Assembly: GCF_040939455.1 (NCBI RefSeq)
Contig: NC_134117.1
Coordinates: 21,941,501-22,005,500, forward strand
Length of the DNA: 64,000 bases
Source: Microcebus murinus
Taxonomy: Eukaryota; Chordata; Mammalia; Primates; Cheirogaleidae
Reading direction: 5' to 3'
Shown here: piece by piece, positions 10,901-23,105 of the stretch
How the letters are laid out: every line of letters starts with the position of its first letter
Numbering within the stretch: position 1 is the stretch's first letter
The notes under the pieces: model-generated
What the model was told of the DNA's origin: nothing
Seen by the model: only the letters and a program-made list of their open reading frames with translations
The model's database searches: none
Program-made: the position numbers and the translations under genes

Positions 10901-13754
10901 GAGCAAAATCCAAACATCCCAGTCTATAGAAACTTCCATTTCTTCATAGAAAGATGTTAAGAATGTATAATTTTGCTGGTCTCAGAAACAGTCAAAAGTT
11001 CTCAGCTCGGGTAGTTCAGCTGATGATTAAATTGCTCGTGGGATCTCCTTGGAAAAAAAGGCTTGTAAGAAACCTAACTAACTGTGAAGGCCACTAGCCA
11101 CTAACAGTAAGTGCCACGTACCTGTCACCTTGCTCTAAGGATGGCCCACAGCTCTCAGGACCTGGCTACTATACTCATATTCATTCATTCCCCCTCTGAT
11201 CCTGCTGCCAGATGTGCTTGTTGCTTTTAAGGTGTAACCAAGAGCCACTCTCAGGGAGAGATGCCAACAAAGCTAAGAGCCCTTATGCCAGGGATTCACC
11301 TGCACAAACAAAACACAAATTCCTCCAAGGTTTGAGCAAGGAGAAAAATAGCTCTCCGGAGGAATATCTCTGTCGAAGGCAGGGTACTTTTCCCTCCGAG
11401 TCGTTTCTACCTTTCATTCTGGTCCCACTACTGATGGAGATGAAACTGAAAAATGAGACACAATCCATTCCCTTAGTCTCTCAGTATGGCAGTTAGAGGC
11501 CAGCGTTTTCAAAAAGAACTCACTATAGAAATTCAAGAGGGAAATAAAGACAGTGTAAAAACTGTAAAGTCGTTGTACTCACAAAGCAGAGGTCCCTGAC
11601 CCTACGACTGCTAAGAATGTTCCTCAGCAGGCACACGGCCCCTGTTTGGTCGCACACTCTGTCTAGAAGCTCCACACCCAGAAATCACTTCCACCTAAGT
11701 CTTATGCAGGCAGTTGGTGCACACACATGCATTGCTCTGCTGCTGCCTTTCTTTGATGCCTGAAGTAGAAACTCCAAACCAGTGACTGCTTGTGGGAGAA
11801 AGTGAGTGGGGTTTGGGGTTGTTGAAGCCCCCTTTGGCAAAACAGGCAAAACTCATCTTCCTTCAAACATACGTAAGAGCAAAGACGTGGGTGAGGGCAC
11901 AGCTCTGAAGATCTCCTGTTCTCATTTCCCCTGCCCCTGTTCTATTTCTATGTCAGGGCTGGGGGTTCCCATGAAATGAATGCAGAGCCCCATCTGAAGC
12001 TGATAAGCCCGACAAATGTGCTTACATCTTTGTCTGACTGTGCAGTGGCCCCACAAGCCTCCAGTGGTGACATGTCACACTCAAGGAGTGAAAGACAAAA
12101 GTCAAATGCACTCCTAGTTACTTAGTGGATGCCGGAACAGAAAAGTATGCACAATCCTTTGAAGAAAACCAGTAAGAGCATCCACAGAGTCTCTGAAGGG
12201 TCCATGGAATCTACTCTCACCCAAAGTTAATTCTGCGTTACTGCCCATCACGTATGGAACATGTAACGCTTAGAGATAGGGATGCCTCCTCCCACCATTT
12301 TGTTTTCTTTTCTGACTTTAACATTATTGCACAAAGAATGCCAAACACTGATAGTGTTTCCATGACGGATTCAAATTACGAAGACAAAAATGCTGAGTCT
12401 GGGAAAGGAGAGGCTGGCTTTTCTTTGAACGGGTGCCTTCCCATCTCCTTCCCTGCGTGGGAAAGTGGATTGGAATTACACTGAATGTGAGCTTGCCCTC
12501 CTGCATACAGCTGGATTTTATGGTTTGACAATCATCCGGTCCCCATCCAGAGTTCATAATTTTGCCAGGGAACTTAGAATTTATTTTCCATTTCTTCCTC
12601 ACTGCATTGCTCAGCAACCACAGAGTTGCCTCGAACTGATTTTCCAACACCCCCCTCGACCGTCCCCAGGCGAGGAACACAAGTTCCTATTGGACCCATC
12701 ATTCTGGACGTGCTCACTGTCTGTGGAATGATTTATAGAAAGGCAGTCTCAATTACAATTCCTCTTACTCCTTGCATTGACTAAAATGCTGAAAATACAG
12801 AATTGCCAAGATGGCACGGTACACAGCCTCCAACTCAAACAAGCTTTCTGCCGACAGCCTTAGGCCAAAAAAAACTGTACTGCCAAGAACAATGACTCAA
12901 TCCATCAGTGCCAAAGATGGGAAGACCAGGAGCTATTTCCCTAACTCAGGGAGGTGGGCTCCCACCACAGCTCTCCTTCTGCCAACCAACATTGGGAACT
13001 CTGCTCTTTCTTCTGGCTGGGAGCTCAGAGGCAGTCACTGTTACCAGCCAAGCAATTTCAGGAACAGCAGCCAACAGACAGGAATTGGGGGATTAAATAA
13101 TAAATCTGCATATGTGCTTCTATTTCCAGCCCTTGTTTATGCACGGTAATAAAAAAAATGAAACCAGTAACTGAAATGAAAACAAATAGTCCCATTTATC
13201 TACCAGCTTTGGTTTTACTTTTATGCTGTTGATTTGAGACTGGTGAGAACTCCAAAAGGGCATTTCACCAAAGAGGCACGTTTGTGGGAATAGCTCATTC
13301 CAGAGGCACAGCGGAGGCCCCCTATCAGCAGTGAGAGGAGAGGGGGACGTGAGGAAGGCATGTTAATAAGTGCCATGGGCTGGCAGAAGACGGAGCACAA
13401 CCAAAACCAGGCCACCCTTGGTCTATGTGCCCGCAGACCTCCCAGGCTGATTTTTTCCATCCTGTTTCTTCTAAAGTATTTTTTGTTGTTGTTGTTATCA
13501 CAGCCTTAATGATCATCATGGCACCTTCAATACCGTTGTATTAAAAGCTCCCTGTTTGGGAGAGGTGCATGCAGGAAGTACCTGTGACTTGGGGCTGACC
13601 CAGTCAACTTCCCGTCATCCTCTCTACTGTCACACTTACAGGGTCCTTTCTCCAACCTCCAAGCACAGCCCCAGATGACGTTCTGGGTAAAATCTCTAAG
13701 AAATCCACTCTTGACAATTGGGATATATGTACATTGTCTTAATGATTTAAATTA
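10901..13754. other. Repeat-poor intronic block of 2.85 kb
   Basis: No interspersed repeat recognised except isolated low-complexity words. Around 12200-13130 the sequence is mixed in composition and free of visible repeats, a place where conserved non-coding DNA could sit. No exon with both splice sites and a known domain was found. Confidence 0.45.
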
Positions 13755-14270
13755 AAAATTGCCTTTTTAGAAATTAATAGATTTTATTCTACAGAGAAGT
13801 TTTAGATTTATGGAAAAATGAGTGGAAAGTAAGCAGAGAGAGTCTATATAACCACTCACCCCCCTTCCCCCCTAGGGTTTGTCCCAATTCATGAGCCAAC
13901 ATCAGATACATAGTTATTAACTAAAGTCCATAGTTTGCATTAAGATTCACTCTTTGTCTTATACATTCTGCAGGTTTGATAAATGTATAATGACACGTAT
14001 CCACTGTTGTTCTATGACACAGAACAGTTTCACTGCCCTAAAAATCTTTTGTGTTCTCCCTATTTATCCTTCCTTCCCCCAATCCCTGGCGACTATTGAT
14101 CTTTTTACTGTCTCTGCAGTTTTGCCTTTTTCAAAATGTCATATAGTTGGACTCATACATTATGTAGCAGTTTTAGACTGGCTTCTTTCACATAGCAGGA
14201 AGCATTTTAAGTTCCTTCTAGGTCTTTTCATGGAAGAATTCATCTTTGTTTGTTTGCTTGGTTACTAGAA
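13755..14270 (-). mobile_element. L1M 3' untranslated region, antisense
   Basis: Long agreement with a familiar L1M antisense 3' region: 'agttttagatttatggaaaa', 'aagtccatagtttgcattaa', 'ttgataaatgtataatgaca', 'tttcactgccctaaaaatct', 'tttgcctttttcaaaatgtc' and 'gacattggcttctttcac'-like text at 14180. Orientation by position of the 3' end. Confidence 0.75.
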
Positions 14271-14641
14271 CTAGAAGCTCATAAGCACAGGGGTGGAAGT
14301 AGTAGCTTGTGAAGTTGCAAAATGTCTCTCCCAACATTTTCCTCTTTTAACTATAGTCTTTGAAGCAGAACACCCAAAGCTTGGAGCTTTCTAATACTTG
14401 TAAGGGAAAAACCACAGATGGATTTTATATTATCCAGTGTGTGTTTATAAATGGGTCAAGTGAGTCAACCAAAATTATCCCATCTCAGGAAACATTATTA
14501 TAATTACTGGTTATTAGAATTATTCATTATTAAAATTGGAATATGTCAGAGTTCAGCTGGCAAAATAAAAGAGTGCTTAAATTCTAAAACAGCACAGAAG
14601 AAATATACATTCAATTGACTGGTTAATTCCATGTTAGTTTA
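14271..14641. other. Intronic stretch, nothing recognised
   Basis: AT-rich DNA between the L1M fragment and the MST LTR. Confidence 0.45.
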
Positions 14642-14986
14642 TGCTATGATTTGAATCTGTCCCCCCAGAAAGCATGTACTGGAAATTTAATCCCCAACGC
14701 AACAATGTTGGAAGGTGGGGCCTAAGGGGAGGTGTCTGGGTCATGGGGGTGTCCCCCTCATGGATGGACTAAAGCCCATTATAAAAAGGCTTGAGTCTAA
14801 GAGTTTGATCTCTTGCCCTCTCTTGGCCCTTCTGCCATGAGCTGATGTCACAAGAAGGCACTCACCACATACAGCCCTTCAATCTTGGATGTTCCAGCCT
14901 CTGGAACTGTGAGCCAATACATTTCATTATACTAATTTACCCAGTCTCAAGTATTCTGTTATGGGAGCACGAAACACACCAAGACA
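14642..14986 (+). mobile_element. MST-type MaLR solo LTR, near full length
   Basis: Begins 'tgctatgatttgaatctgtc' and ends 'aagaca' with TG...CA termini. Key blocks: 'aatgttggaaggtggggcct', 'gtgtccccctcatggatgga', 'attataaaaaggcttgagt' (TATA-like box), 'gatgttccagcctctggaac' and 'acccagtctcaagtattctg'. About 345 bp. It is a relic of an ERVL-MaLR element; no internal region flanks it. Flanking 5-mers (gttta / gtgtc) are not a clean target duplication. Confidence 0.9.
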
Positions 14987-16364
14987 GTGTCCACACATGC
15001 TGATGGATCACACACCAGCCAACGGGTGTGACCTGAGGACCTCGTAGTGGCAAGGCTGTGTGGGATGCCTTTGAGCATGTGTGTGTCTAAGATACCTGTG
15101 ATCTCTGGGAGGAGGGTGACACTTGCAATAATCACTACGAAGTAGGACGTTATGTGCAGGGCCCAAAGGAGGTACAGATATGAGTGCCACGGAGCTTAGA
15201 CAAGGAAGGGAAGCCCTTTCTAACTGGGCGATGCGTGATGCGGTAGCCCTCCATGCAGGGCAGCAGGTCCTCCGTAGACAATGGCACGGCCCAGCACAGC
15301 ATAAGGCAGATGGAGGTGACGGTGAAAGTTGGGGGCCTTTTGTTTTGTTTTGTTTTGGTGCAAGGGTCTCAACATTGTTATTCACGGGCCAAATCCAGCT
15401 TTCACTATTTGTCCGTGGTGTTTTCTTGGAGAAAGGGGAGTTACAGTAGGTACAGGCAGCCCCATGGATGCCAGTAACAGAGACAAGAAGCTTCCTGATG
15501 TGTCAACAAGATCACAGCCACTAGGGCTTGGCAATAGGACACTGGGTTTCCTACAGAGGGCAAAGCTGGGCTCTGGTTTAGTCACTTGTGTTAAGTGAAG
15601 CCATAAGGCATTGGAGCTCTAAGGCCTTGAAATTAAAATGTTAAGTAGCTGATGCTGCTGCAAAATTCAAGGGGAGGAAGGAAAGAGAAGGGAATGCATT
15701 TCTATGGTAATCAGTACCCTCCTAATATAGAACAGGAAAATCAATTGCTACTTCAGTCAGGAAAAATAAGCCCCTGCATTAAGTTGGTCCTTAATTCAGC
15801 AATAATTTCATTTCTTCATTTATTCACTTCTTACCCGTCTAATAAATGCCTATCGATGGCCTTCTATGTGCAGGTATCGTCATGGAAGAAGACTCACACA
15901 CATGATTGGATAGATTCTTTCCAGCATGGTTCCGAGGCGCAAAAAGAGAGTATGCGGCGTGGAACAAGGTGGAACGATTGCTCACCACAAGATGTGTGGC
16001 AAGCAGCAGACACCTGATAAATAGACACTCTCAGTATTCATCAGATCAAAGGAATAAAGGTCGAGCTTCAGAGGTGTGTGAGCGGTTCTGTTGGTGACCA
16101 AAGGAAGCTATGGAGATGTGGCACCTGATCGTGGATGTACATTAGCATGTGGGTTAGGAAGGCAAGACAAGGGATGGGATGAGGAAGAACAACCAACGTT
16201 TGCAGAAAGGAACACAACTCAAGCATGGCTGGAGCACAGAGCATACGAGGAGAGGTAGGACTGGCAGGTAAGAGATACACTGGAGGACTCAAGTGCTAGC
16301 TTGAAGTGTGAGCAACGGGGAACCACTGGCCCTTCTGCATGGGAGTGCCACGCTGCATCACTGA
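14987..16364. other. Mostly unrecognised, with possible L2 debris
   Basis: The part near 16100-16330 ('aaggcaagacaagggatggg', 'aagcatggctggagcacaga') resembles antisense L2 3' text but is too diverged to call. ORFs at 15008-15598 on both strands have no recognisable domain. Confidence 0.35.
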
Positions 16365-16500
16365 GAGTGTCGCACACTGAGTTAATGACATTAAGCAGTG
16401 ATCTTAATCTCTCTTCAGTTGCATCATCTTTAAAATGAGGAAACAGTAGCAACAGCTTCTGAAAAAATGACCTGATATGTTATTCTGTACAAATTTTAAT
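16365..16500 (+). mobile_element. MIR SINE fragment
   Basis: 'gtgatcttaatctctcttca', 'gttgcatcatctttaaaatg' and 'aggaaacagtagcaacagc' follow the sense MIR middle and 3' part. Confidence 0.55.
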
Positions 16501-16844
16501 CTGGGATTAGTACATACAAAGCTTCAGAAGCTTAAAAGGAAGAGGCAAGGAGGGACATTTGAAGAATTGGGAAGCCACAAGAGGTACTGACAAATAAAGA
16601 CAAAAGGCAAAGAGGTAACAATGAAAATGGAAAGGAGCTAGACAAAGTGGCAGGACAGCAAGATATGATGATTTCAATGAGAGGGATGAGGGAGAGAGAG
16701 CAGCCTTGAGCTCGAGTGACAGGAGAAATGGAGGAGCCATTACTGTAACCAGGGAGAGTGAGGGGGAAAAAATCAGGTTAGAGTTTGGCAGATGACGTGG
16801 AGGATTTTTTAAATATTTCCTCAGTACCCCCATGAACATAAATT

Positions 16845-16849
16845 TGAGA

Positions 16850-16900
<51 letters not shown>

Positions 16901-17012
16901 AGAGAAGAGAAGAGAAGAGAAGAGAAGAGAAGAGAAGAGAAGAGAAGAGAAGAGAAGAGAAGAGAAGAGAAGAGAAGAGAAGAGAAGAGAAGGGAAGGGA
17001 AGGGAAGGGAAG
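16845..17012 (+). repeat. Compound purine satellite: (GA)n, then (GAAGA)n, then (GGGAA)n
   Basis: About 50 bases of GA dinucleotide pass into about 95 bases of a GAAGA pentamer and finally four GGGAA units. Every base on this strand is a purine except one T at 16849. Translating it gives only a repeat peptide (REEKR units), which is not a gene. Confidence 0.97.
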
Positions 17013-17299
17013 AGGAGACTTTAGAGTATATAACTATAATTTGTCAAGGGAGAATTTGAAGATTTGAAGGAGCAGCTATGGCCTCTTCCAGACTCCCCTG
17101 AGGGAAGGAATTCAATCTTGTTGAGTCTGTATTGAACCATGACTATATATTGTTTCAAAAGTTAGGAGAAAAAGAAATGAAAACTATAATCTCACACGTA
17201 ATAACCTTAAAGTTTTGTTGAGAAAAATGTTGAATCCATGTTTCCACATAGAGCCATATAAGACATCTTTGTTGGACTGTCATTGTTTTCCTGTTCTAT
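17013..17299. other. Intronic stretch, nothing recognised
   Basis: AT-rich sequence between the purine tract and a possible LTR. Confidence 0.4.
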
Positions 17300-17815
17300 A
17301 TCTACTTTTACGTCTTCCAGTGACCTCTAACCAGCCTAGGACCATTCCTCCTCCAATTAGCGCAGGAGAGCTGCACAAAACTCTTCGCCACCCTGAGATT
17401 TGGGTCAGCATGTGATCCAGGCCGTAGCCAACTGTTGTGGCCTTGGTGACTCATGTAGGCTGTGCATGTGGCACAAGAAGAGGACAATATCCACTTTCTG
17501 CTAGGAGAAGGAACCCTCTTCCTGCCAAGATTAATGAGAAAGCAGGACAGAGGCCTGGAGTTGATGGCAGCCATCTTGCTTCCAGAGGGAAAAGTTGCCT
17601 GGGAACAAAAATGATGCCAGGAAAAAGCAGCAAAGCTCTAAAAGATGCAGCACAAGAGAGGACCACGGGCACGATTTGCACTCTTAGACCCAGCTGCACT
17701 CGAAGACAGGTCTTGTCCCTTGAACAGCACAGCCACCTCAGCCCATAAATTCCCCTTTGGCTGATGCCAATTTGAGTTGGGCTTTCTGTCACTTTCCACA
17801 GAAACATTCCTTACT
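17300..17815 (+). mobile_element. Possible endogenous-retrovirus LTR (ERV class uncertain)
   Basis: The 3' part, 'cagcccataaattccccttt' followed by 'gccaatttgagttgggcttt' and 'tgtcactttccacagaaac', resembles the 3' ends of several ERVL/ERV1-class LTRs, which read 'agtttgagttgggtttctgt'. The 5' limit and family are unclear. ORFs here on both strands are treated as chance. Confidence 0.4.
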
Positions 17816-18303
17816 GTATATAGCATGTAAGCACATGTTAAACTGCATCACCCAAACACAAAGTCCAGAGAGAGAAATGCATTCCATAGGCTACATCAGC
17901 CAGTGAACACTTCATGAAGGAGGCCAGGTCTTAGAGGTTGGTCCACTGTGCTTTGGCTAATAAAATTTTTATTGGGCATCGCAGGGAATGCAAAAAATGA
18001 CCCGGAGTGCAGCTCCTGCTAACCAGGGTTTCAAGCAGGAAACAGTCTTAATGCCTAGACTCAACAAAAGAGCAAATAAAGTTTAAAGGTCGAAAAGTGG
18101 ATTCTAACGGAGAAGGATCAATCCTTTTGAAATGAGCAAAACTTAAGGAGAACTGTGCAGCATTTATTGAGTAACATTCTATGTGCTTGAACTTCTCACA
18201 TTTACTTTCTCCGTATTCTGTTCCCAACAGTAATAATAATAATACAATCTATAAAGCCTGTGACTGCCTCCTTGAATTTTTTTAGACTGGACTATGTCAC
18301 CTA
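17816..18303. other. Intronic stretch, nothing recognised
   Basis: Contains a short (AATAAT) run near 18229. No element recognised. Confidence 0.4.
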
Positions 18304-18320
18304 AAAGTCCATGCTTTAAG

Positions 18321-18655
<335 letters not shown>

Positions 18656-18665
18656 CTATGCTTTA

Positions 18666-19639
18666 ACCATCTGCCATGCTGCCAGCAAACCCTTGCAGGT
18701 TGGCTCTCCAACCAGACTCTGCGGTTAAGTGATCCTCTTTCTTATCCCTGAATCTGCAGAGAAGACTGGTGTTTGTCTCACACCAATTGGAAATGGGAAA
18801 CCACCTTCCTAATCTTGGGTTGCCTCTTGGAGTTCCGTGAATCAGTTAAATAGCACTGCCCCTCTCCAGGAGGTTCTTTCTACCACTGCCCCCACCACCG
18901 CCCGTGCGGCAGATGCCCACTACACCCAGCTACACGCGACTCACGGTACACCCATTTCATGCAGAGACCCACAGAAGAAGCAGATGGCCCCTTCAACAAA
19001 ATCCCCTTAATTACAACCACCAATAACCTGGATAATTATCCAAAGTGGCAGAAAAAAAAATATCACTGGCATGGGAGAACAAGCAAGACTTAATCTTTAA
19101 GTGAGATGTAATGGAGTTTCTCGCACTGCATCAAAGTCATTATTAAAAGTCGCTGTCCTCTAAATGGGAACACGGCTCTCTTGATTCCAAGAGTCAAATC
19201 AGTTTAAGCACATCTTTTCCCCAAGGCAGTTTTCAAGATTAATAATATTGCATATGTTGTTTTAGAAAACAATTTAAAAAAAAACAAAACTGCAGGTCAG
19301 AGTAACATTTTGTGAGTTTTGAGCAGGCCAGCCATTCATTTCCCATAGACACAATAAGGGGAGAGACAAAGCAACTTGGCCAGGGATGACGAGCTATTGG
19401 TGCAGCAGACAGCAATGACACTGTGTGTAGCCAGGGTCTACCTTTCGGCCAACCAGAGAGAGCCCTCAGCAGCCTTCATCTTCTATAATAATAATTTATA
19501 TAAGGGAGAGCACAAAAAAAGTGACCACAATTTAAGAGAAAGAGTTACAGTTATAAAAGTGGTAACTATTTTTTTATTGCCACCACTATTACCACCGTGG
19601 AGCTAAGCCCTTTCTGCTCTACAATTTCATCAGGGCTAT
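18666..19639. other. Repeat-poor intronic block
   Basis: Nearly 1 kb without a recognised repeat, with AT-rich motifs such as 'taattacaacc' and 'ggataattatcc'. No exon seen. Confidence 0.45.
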
Positions 19640-19978
19640 GCTTCTGCTTTATAAAAAGCTCTGTAATATTTTATGTTTATAAATGTCTTTTATATATTTC
19701 TAATATATATAACATAAATTTATGTTATGAAGCATAAAACAAACACCTGTGATCCCACCACCAAAAGGTAAGAAGTAGACCCTTATGTTTTCCATTAAAA
19801 CCACCTCTGTGATTCTTCCTAAACCTAAAAGGTAAATATTCACTAGAATCTGGGTTTTATTGTCCTCACTGTCCCCTTGCTTTAAAAAAAAATAAAAACA
19901 AGTTACTATATTGAAAAAAAATATTTCTACTCTATAGGTGTGTATTTCTAATCACAATATTGTCAGGCATTTCTTTTT

Positions 19979-20340
19979 CCTGAAATTTATAAAAATGGCA
20001 TCATCCTGAATAGAGCCTACTTTGATGTGATTTCTTTTTCCACCTAGGGTTGTTCTTCTAAGGTCCATCTGTGTTGTTCAAAAAGAAGTTTTAGTTCATT
20101 AATTTTCATGGCTGAATAATATTCCACCACATCAATATAACACAGTTTATTCATTTGTTTCTGAAATGTATAAAAATGGCATCATACTGTAAAGCCAACT
20201 TGGTTGTGTTCTTTTTTTTTTCACATGAAGGATTGTTTTTCTAAGATCCATCCATGTTGTTCAATGTAGTTTTGGTCCATTAATTTTCATAGATGAATAA
20301 TACTCCACTGTGTCAATATAACATAATTCATTCATTCTCC
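19979..20340. repeat. Diverged ~181-bp tandem duplication in an L1 3' region
   Basis: 19979-20160 and 20161-20340 share, in order, 'tataaaaatggcatcat', 'ccatctgtgttgttca' / 'ccatccatgttgttca', 'cattaattttcat', 'gatgaataat' and 'tcaatataaca'. By eye roughly 75-80% identical, so the duplication is old or was already part of the parent L1. Confidence 0.75.
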
Positions 20341-20710
20341 TATCGATAGAAATTTGAGTTACTTCCAGCTTTTTTGCTATAACAAGAAATTATGTATAAA
20401 CATTCATGTTCATGTCTCCTGGCAAGCGTTTCTCCAGGGTTTATAAGCAGGAGTAGATTGTTCAATTGTAGGATTTGCAGTCATTCAATATCAAATGTAC
20501 TGCCAGCTTATTTTGCAAAGTAATTGTTCAAATTTACACTGCTACCCAGGACACACTGGGGTTCCCAGTGAACCTCAAACTCACCCATACTAAAATTATA
20601 ATGTTCTTAATTTTGCCAGTCTGGTAGGTATTAAATAGTACCTTGCTATAGTCTTAATTTGCATTGGATTGATTACTAATGAGATTGAGCATTCTCTCAT
20701 GTTCATTTTC

Positions 20711-21057
20711 TGTCTTAGTCTGTTTGGGATGCTAGAGAGAAATACCATAAATTGGGTACCTTATAAACAACAGAAATTTATTTCTCATAGCTGTGGTGGC
20801 TGAGAAATCTGAAATCAAGACACCAATAGGCTTGATGTCTAGTGAGGGCCCACTTCCTGGTTCATAGAGGGCACCTTCTAGCTGTGCTTTCACATGGTAT
20901 AAGGGGGAAAGTTTGGTCTCTTCAGCCCCTTATAAGTGCATTAATAACATTCATGACCTAATCACTTTCCAAAGGTCTCACTTCCTAATATCATCACATC
21001 CGGGGGTAAGTTTCAACATATAAATTTTGAGGGGACACAGACATTCAGACCACAGCA
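20711..21057 (-). mobile_element. MLT1A-like LTR with a perfect 5-bp target duplication
   Basis: Reverse-complement LTR from 'tgtcttagtctgtttgggat' to 'gaccacagca', about 347 bp, with 'ataccataaattgggtacct', 'agggcccacttcctggttca' and 'ctcacttcctaatatcatca'. It is flanked on both sides by TTTTC (20706-20710 and 21058-21062), the 5-bp duplication expected of a MaLR/ERVL insertion, here inside an older L1. Confidence 0.9.
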
Positions 21058-21752
21058 TTTTCCATTAGGTCTTCCTCTTAAATTGTATGTCTTTTCATTC
21101 ATTTTGGCAATTATTTTTTAGCTTGCCTATATTTGCTTATAAATTTATGTATTTTTATGTAAAATAGATTCTTATCTTTTGATAGGGATAAGTGTTACAA
21201 GTATCTTCTCCGAGTTTGTGGCATATATTTTCATATGCCTTTTTTGGTGTCTTTTAATGAACAAATATTTCTCATTGTTATGAATGTCAATTAATAGAAC
21301 TTATATTTATTTTGCATCCTAATTCAGAAACTCCTGTCATAAGGTATAAAAGATAGTTTCCAAAATTTTCTTCTTAAAGGTTAATATTTGTCTTACACAT
21401 TTAAGTCTCAAATCTATCTGAAATTTTATTTTTTGCATATGTTAAGTCAGATCCAAATTTATTTCTTTCCTATACATAACCAATTGTCCCAACATACTAA
21501 TTAAATAATCTCTATACTATACCCACTTTTTAGCTATGCCAACTTTGTTATATCAAGTTTTCATGTATGATTTGCACAGATATGTTCTGGGCTTTCTATT
21601 TTGTGCCATTTGTCAATATGTTCATGACTCTGTGTGTGTGTGTTTGTGCGTGTGCGTACACATATGCTCAAAGTGAACTGGAATATAGAATAAAACTATA
21701 CCTTTTGATACCTGATAAGTTGCCCACCCAACCTCAACAACACACCCTCTAT

Positions 21753-21873
21753 TCATCTTCAGGTGAGTCTGGCTTACTCTTGGACTTTTGCTATATTTCA
21801 TACAATAGAAAACCAGCTTAAGTTCCTATAAGTGCCTGTTGCAAATCTGATTGAATTGTATTGCAACAGAGAA
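21753..21873 (+). repeat. Original copy of a 121-bp sequence duplicated at 24412
   Basis: Collinear with the surrounding antisense L1, so this is the source position. Its partner at 24412-24532 has the same length without gaps and about six differences. Confidence 0.85.
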
Positions 21874-22319
21874 GCCTACAAAGAACTGAGGTTTTCATTC
21901 TATTGAGGATGGTCTATTCTTCCATTCAAATTTTTTTTTCTTTATGTCTTTTAATAAAAGTTGTAAAATTTTCTCCATAAAGGTCTTATATAACTTTTGC
22001 TTTATCTGTTCTTGGTGGATATTGGAAAAAGATACACCTTGTACATTATAATTGTGTTTTCTAACTCATTATTTCTAGAGAATAAAAATCCATTTGATTT
22101 TGCTTAAAATAACTTACAATTATTAAGTTTAATAATTTGAGTGTAGTTTGAGTCTTACCGGTAGAGAATCATATTATCTACAGATAATGACTTTTTTGTT
22201 TTTTTATCTTATTGTGATGAGTAAGACTCACAGTACAATGTTTATTTGAAGCTACAGTCTTACTTCTGATTTTTAAAAGAAATGTTCCTAATATTTTGCT
22301 ATTAAAATAATGTTTGTTA

Positions 22320-22434
22320 ATCATAGGGGAAACTGGGTGCAGGGTATGGGGGAACCCTCTGTACTATCTTCTTGATTTTTCTGTAAATCTAAAACTGTTC
22401 TAAAAAATAAAGTCTATTTTAAAAAATAAAAAAT
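22320..22434 (+). mobile_element. 115-bp L1 3' end insertion nested in the older L1
   Basis: Carries a typical L1 3' terminus, 'ggggaaactgggtgcagggt' then 'tctgtactatcttcttgatt' then 'tctaaaactgttctaaaa', and an A-rich tail. It is bounded by the 14-bp duplication AATAATGTTTGTTA at 22306-22319 and 22435-22448, a complete signature of target-primed reverse transcription. Confidence 0.9.
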
Positions 22435-22744
22435 AATAATGTTTGTTATAATTTTTGGTGAATCATCTTTATTAGGCTAAAGAAGCACTCATCTCCTGGT
22501 TTGCAAACTTTGTTTGCTTACTATTTTGTTTTGCTTTCTTATTTTTGTCTTGTAAATCATTAACATAGCAAATTTTGTTCAACAATTTTCATATGTCAAT
22601 TGAGATATTAAGGCAGTTTTTCTGCTTAAACCTTTAATACAGTGAATTTCATTTTTACATTTTTCTAACATTAACATCTTACATTCTAGAAATAAACCAA
22701 CCTCAGCCTTAGTACACTCCCTTTTGTATACACTGCTGGATTCG

Positions 22745-22895
22745 GTTTATCTTATTCAGTCTTCACATTACGAAGTAGATGCTTTACCATCTCTGTATAG
22801 CTTTTCATTTAGTAATAGCATGACCATGAAAAAAGGCAGGACTTGAACTCAGGCCTGTATGCCTCCCAAACCCAAGATGTTAATCATCTGCCATG
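22745..22895 (-). mobile_element. MIR SINE, degraded
   Basis: 'cagtcttcacattacgaagt', 'agatgctttaccatctctgt' and 'gcaggacttgaactcaggcc' follow antisense MIR. Confidence 0.6.
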
Positions 22896-23061
22896 TTTCT
22901 CTGGATGCTTTGGAGCTAACAACTCATAAGAATGCTTCGATATACAACATTTTCACAGTGTTGACTAGGCATCCAGTCTAATTCTTGGTTCTTGGGATGA
23001 TAAGACCCCAACAGGTTAATTTAATTATACTTGACTGGTAGACCTTAGAAGTCAACTTTGC

Positions 23062-23063
<2 letters not shown>

Positions 23064-23102
<39 letters not shown>
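23064..23102 (+). repeat. (GT)n microsatellite
   Basis: Nineteen uninterrupted GT units. Confidence 0.97.

Positions 23103-23105
<3 letters not shown>

Larger units (their letters stand above)
19640..22744 (-). mobile_element. Antisense L1M, 3' UTR through ORF2, interrupted twice
   Basis: From left to right it goes from the 3' UTR side ('gaataatattccacca', 'tatgtataaacattcatgtt', 'ttgccagtctggtaggtatt', 'agtcttaatttgcattgg') into antisense ORF2 ('gaatcatattatctacagat', 'agtacaatgtttatttgaag', 'acactgctggattcggttta'). The order fits a single old L1 in minus orientation. It holds a tandem duplication (19979-20340), an MLT1A LTR (20711-21057) and a 115-bp younger L1 (22320-22434). No ORF survives. 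Confidence 0.8.

Noticed and set aside
15008..15598. Cluster of overlapping ORFs on both strands
   Set aside because: Mutually overlapping frames with no motif or splice signal; just locally GC-richer sequence.
16832..17059. ORF coding a repeat of REEKR units
   Set aside because: Direct translation of the purine microsatellite.
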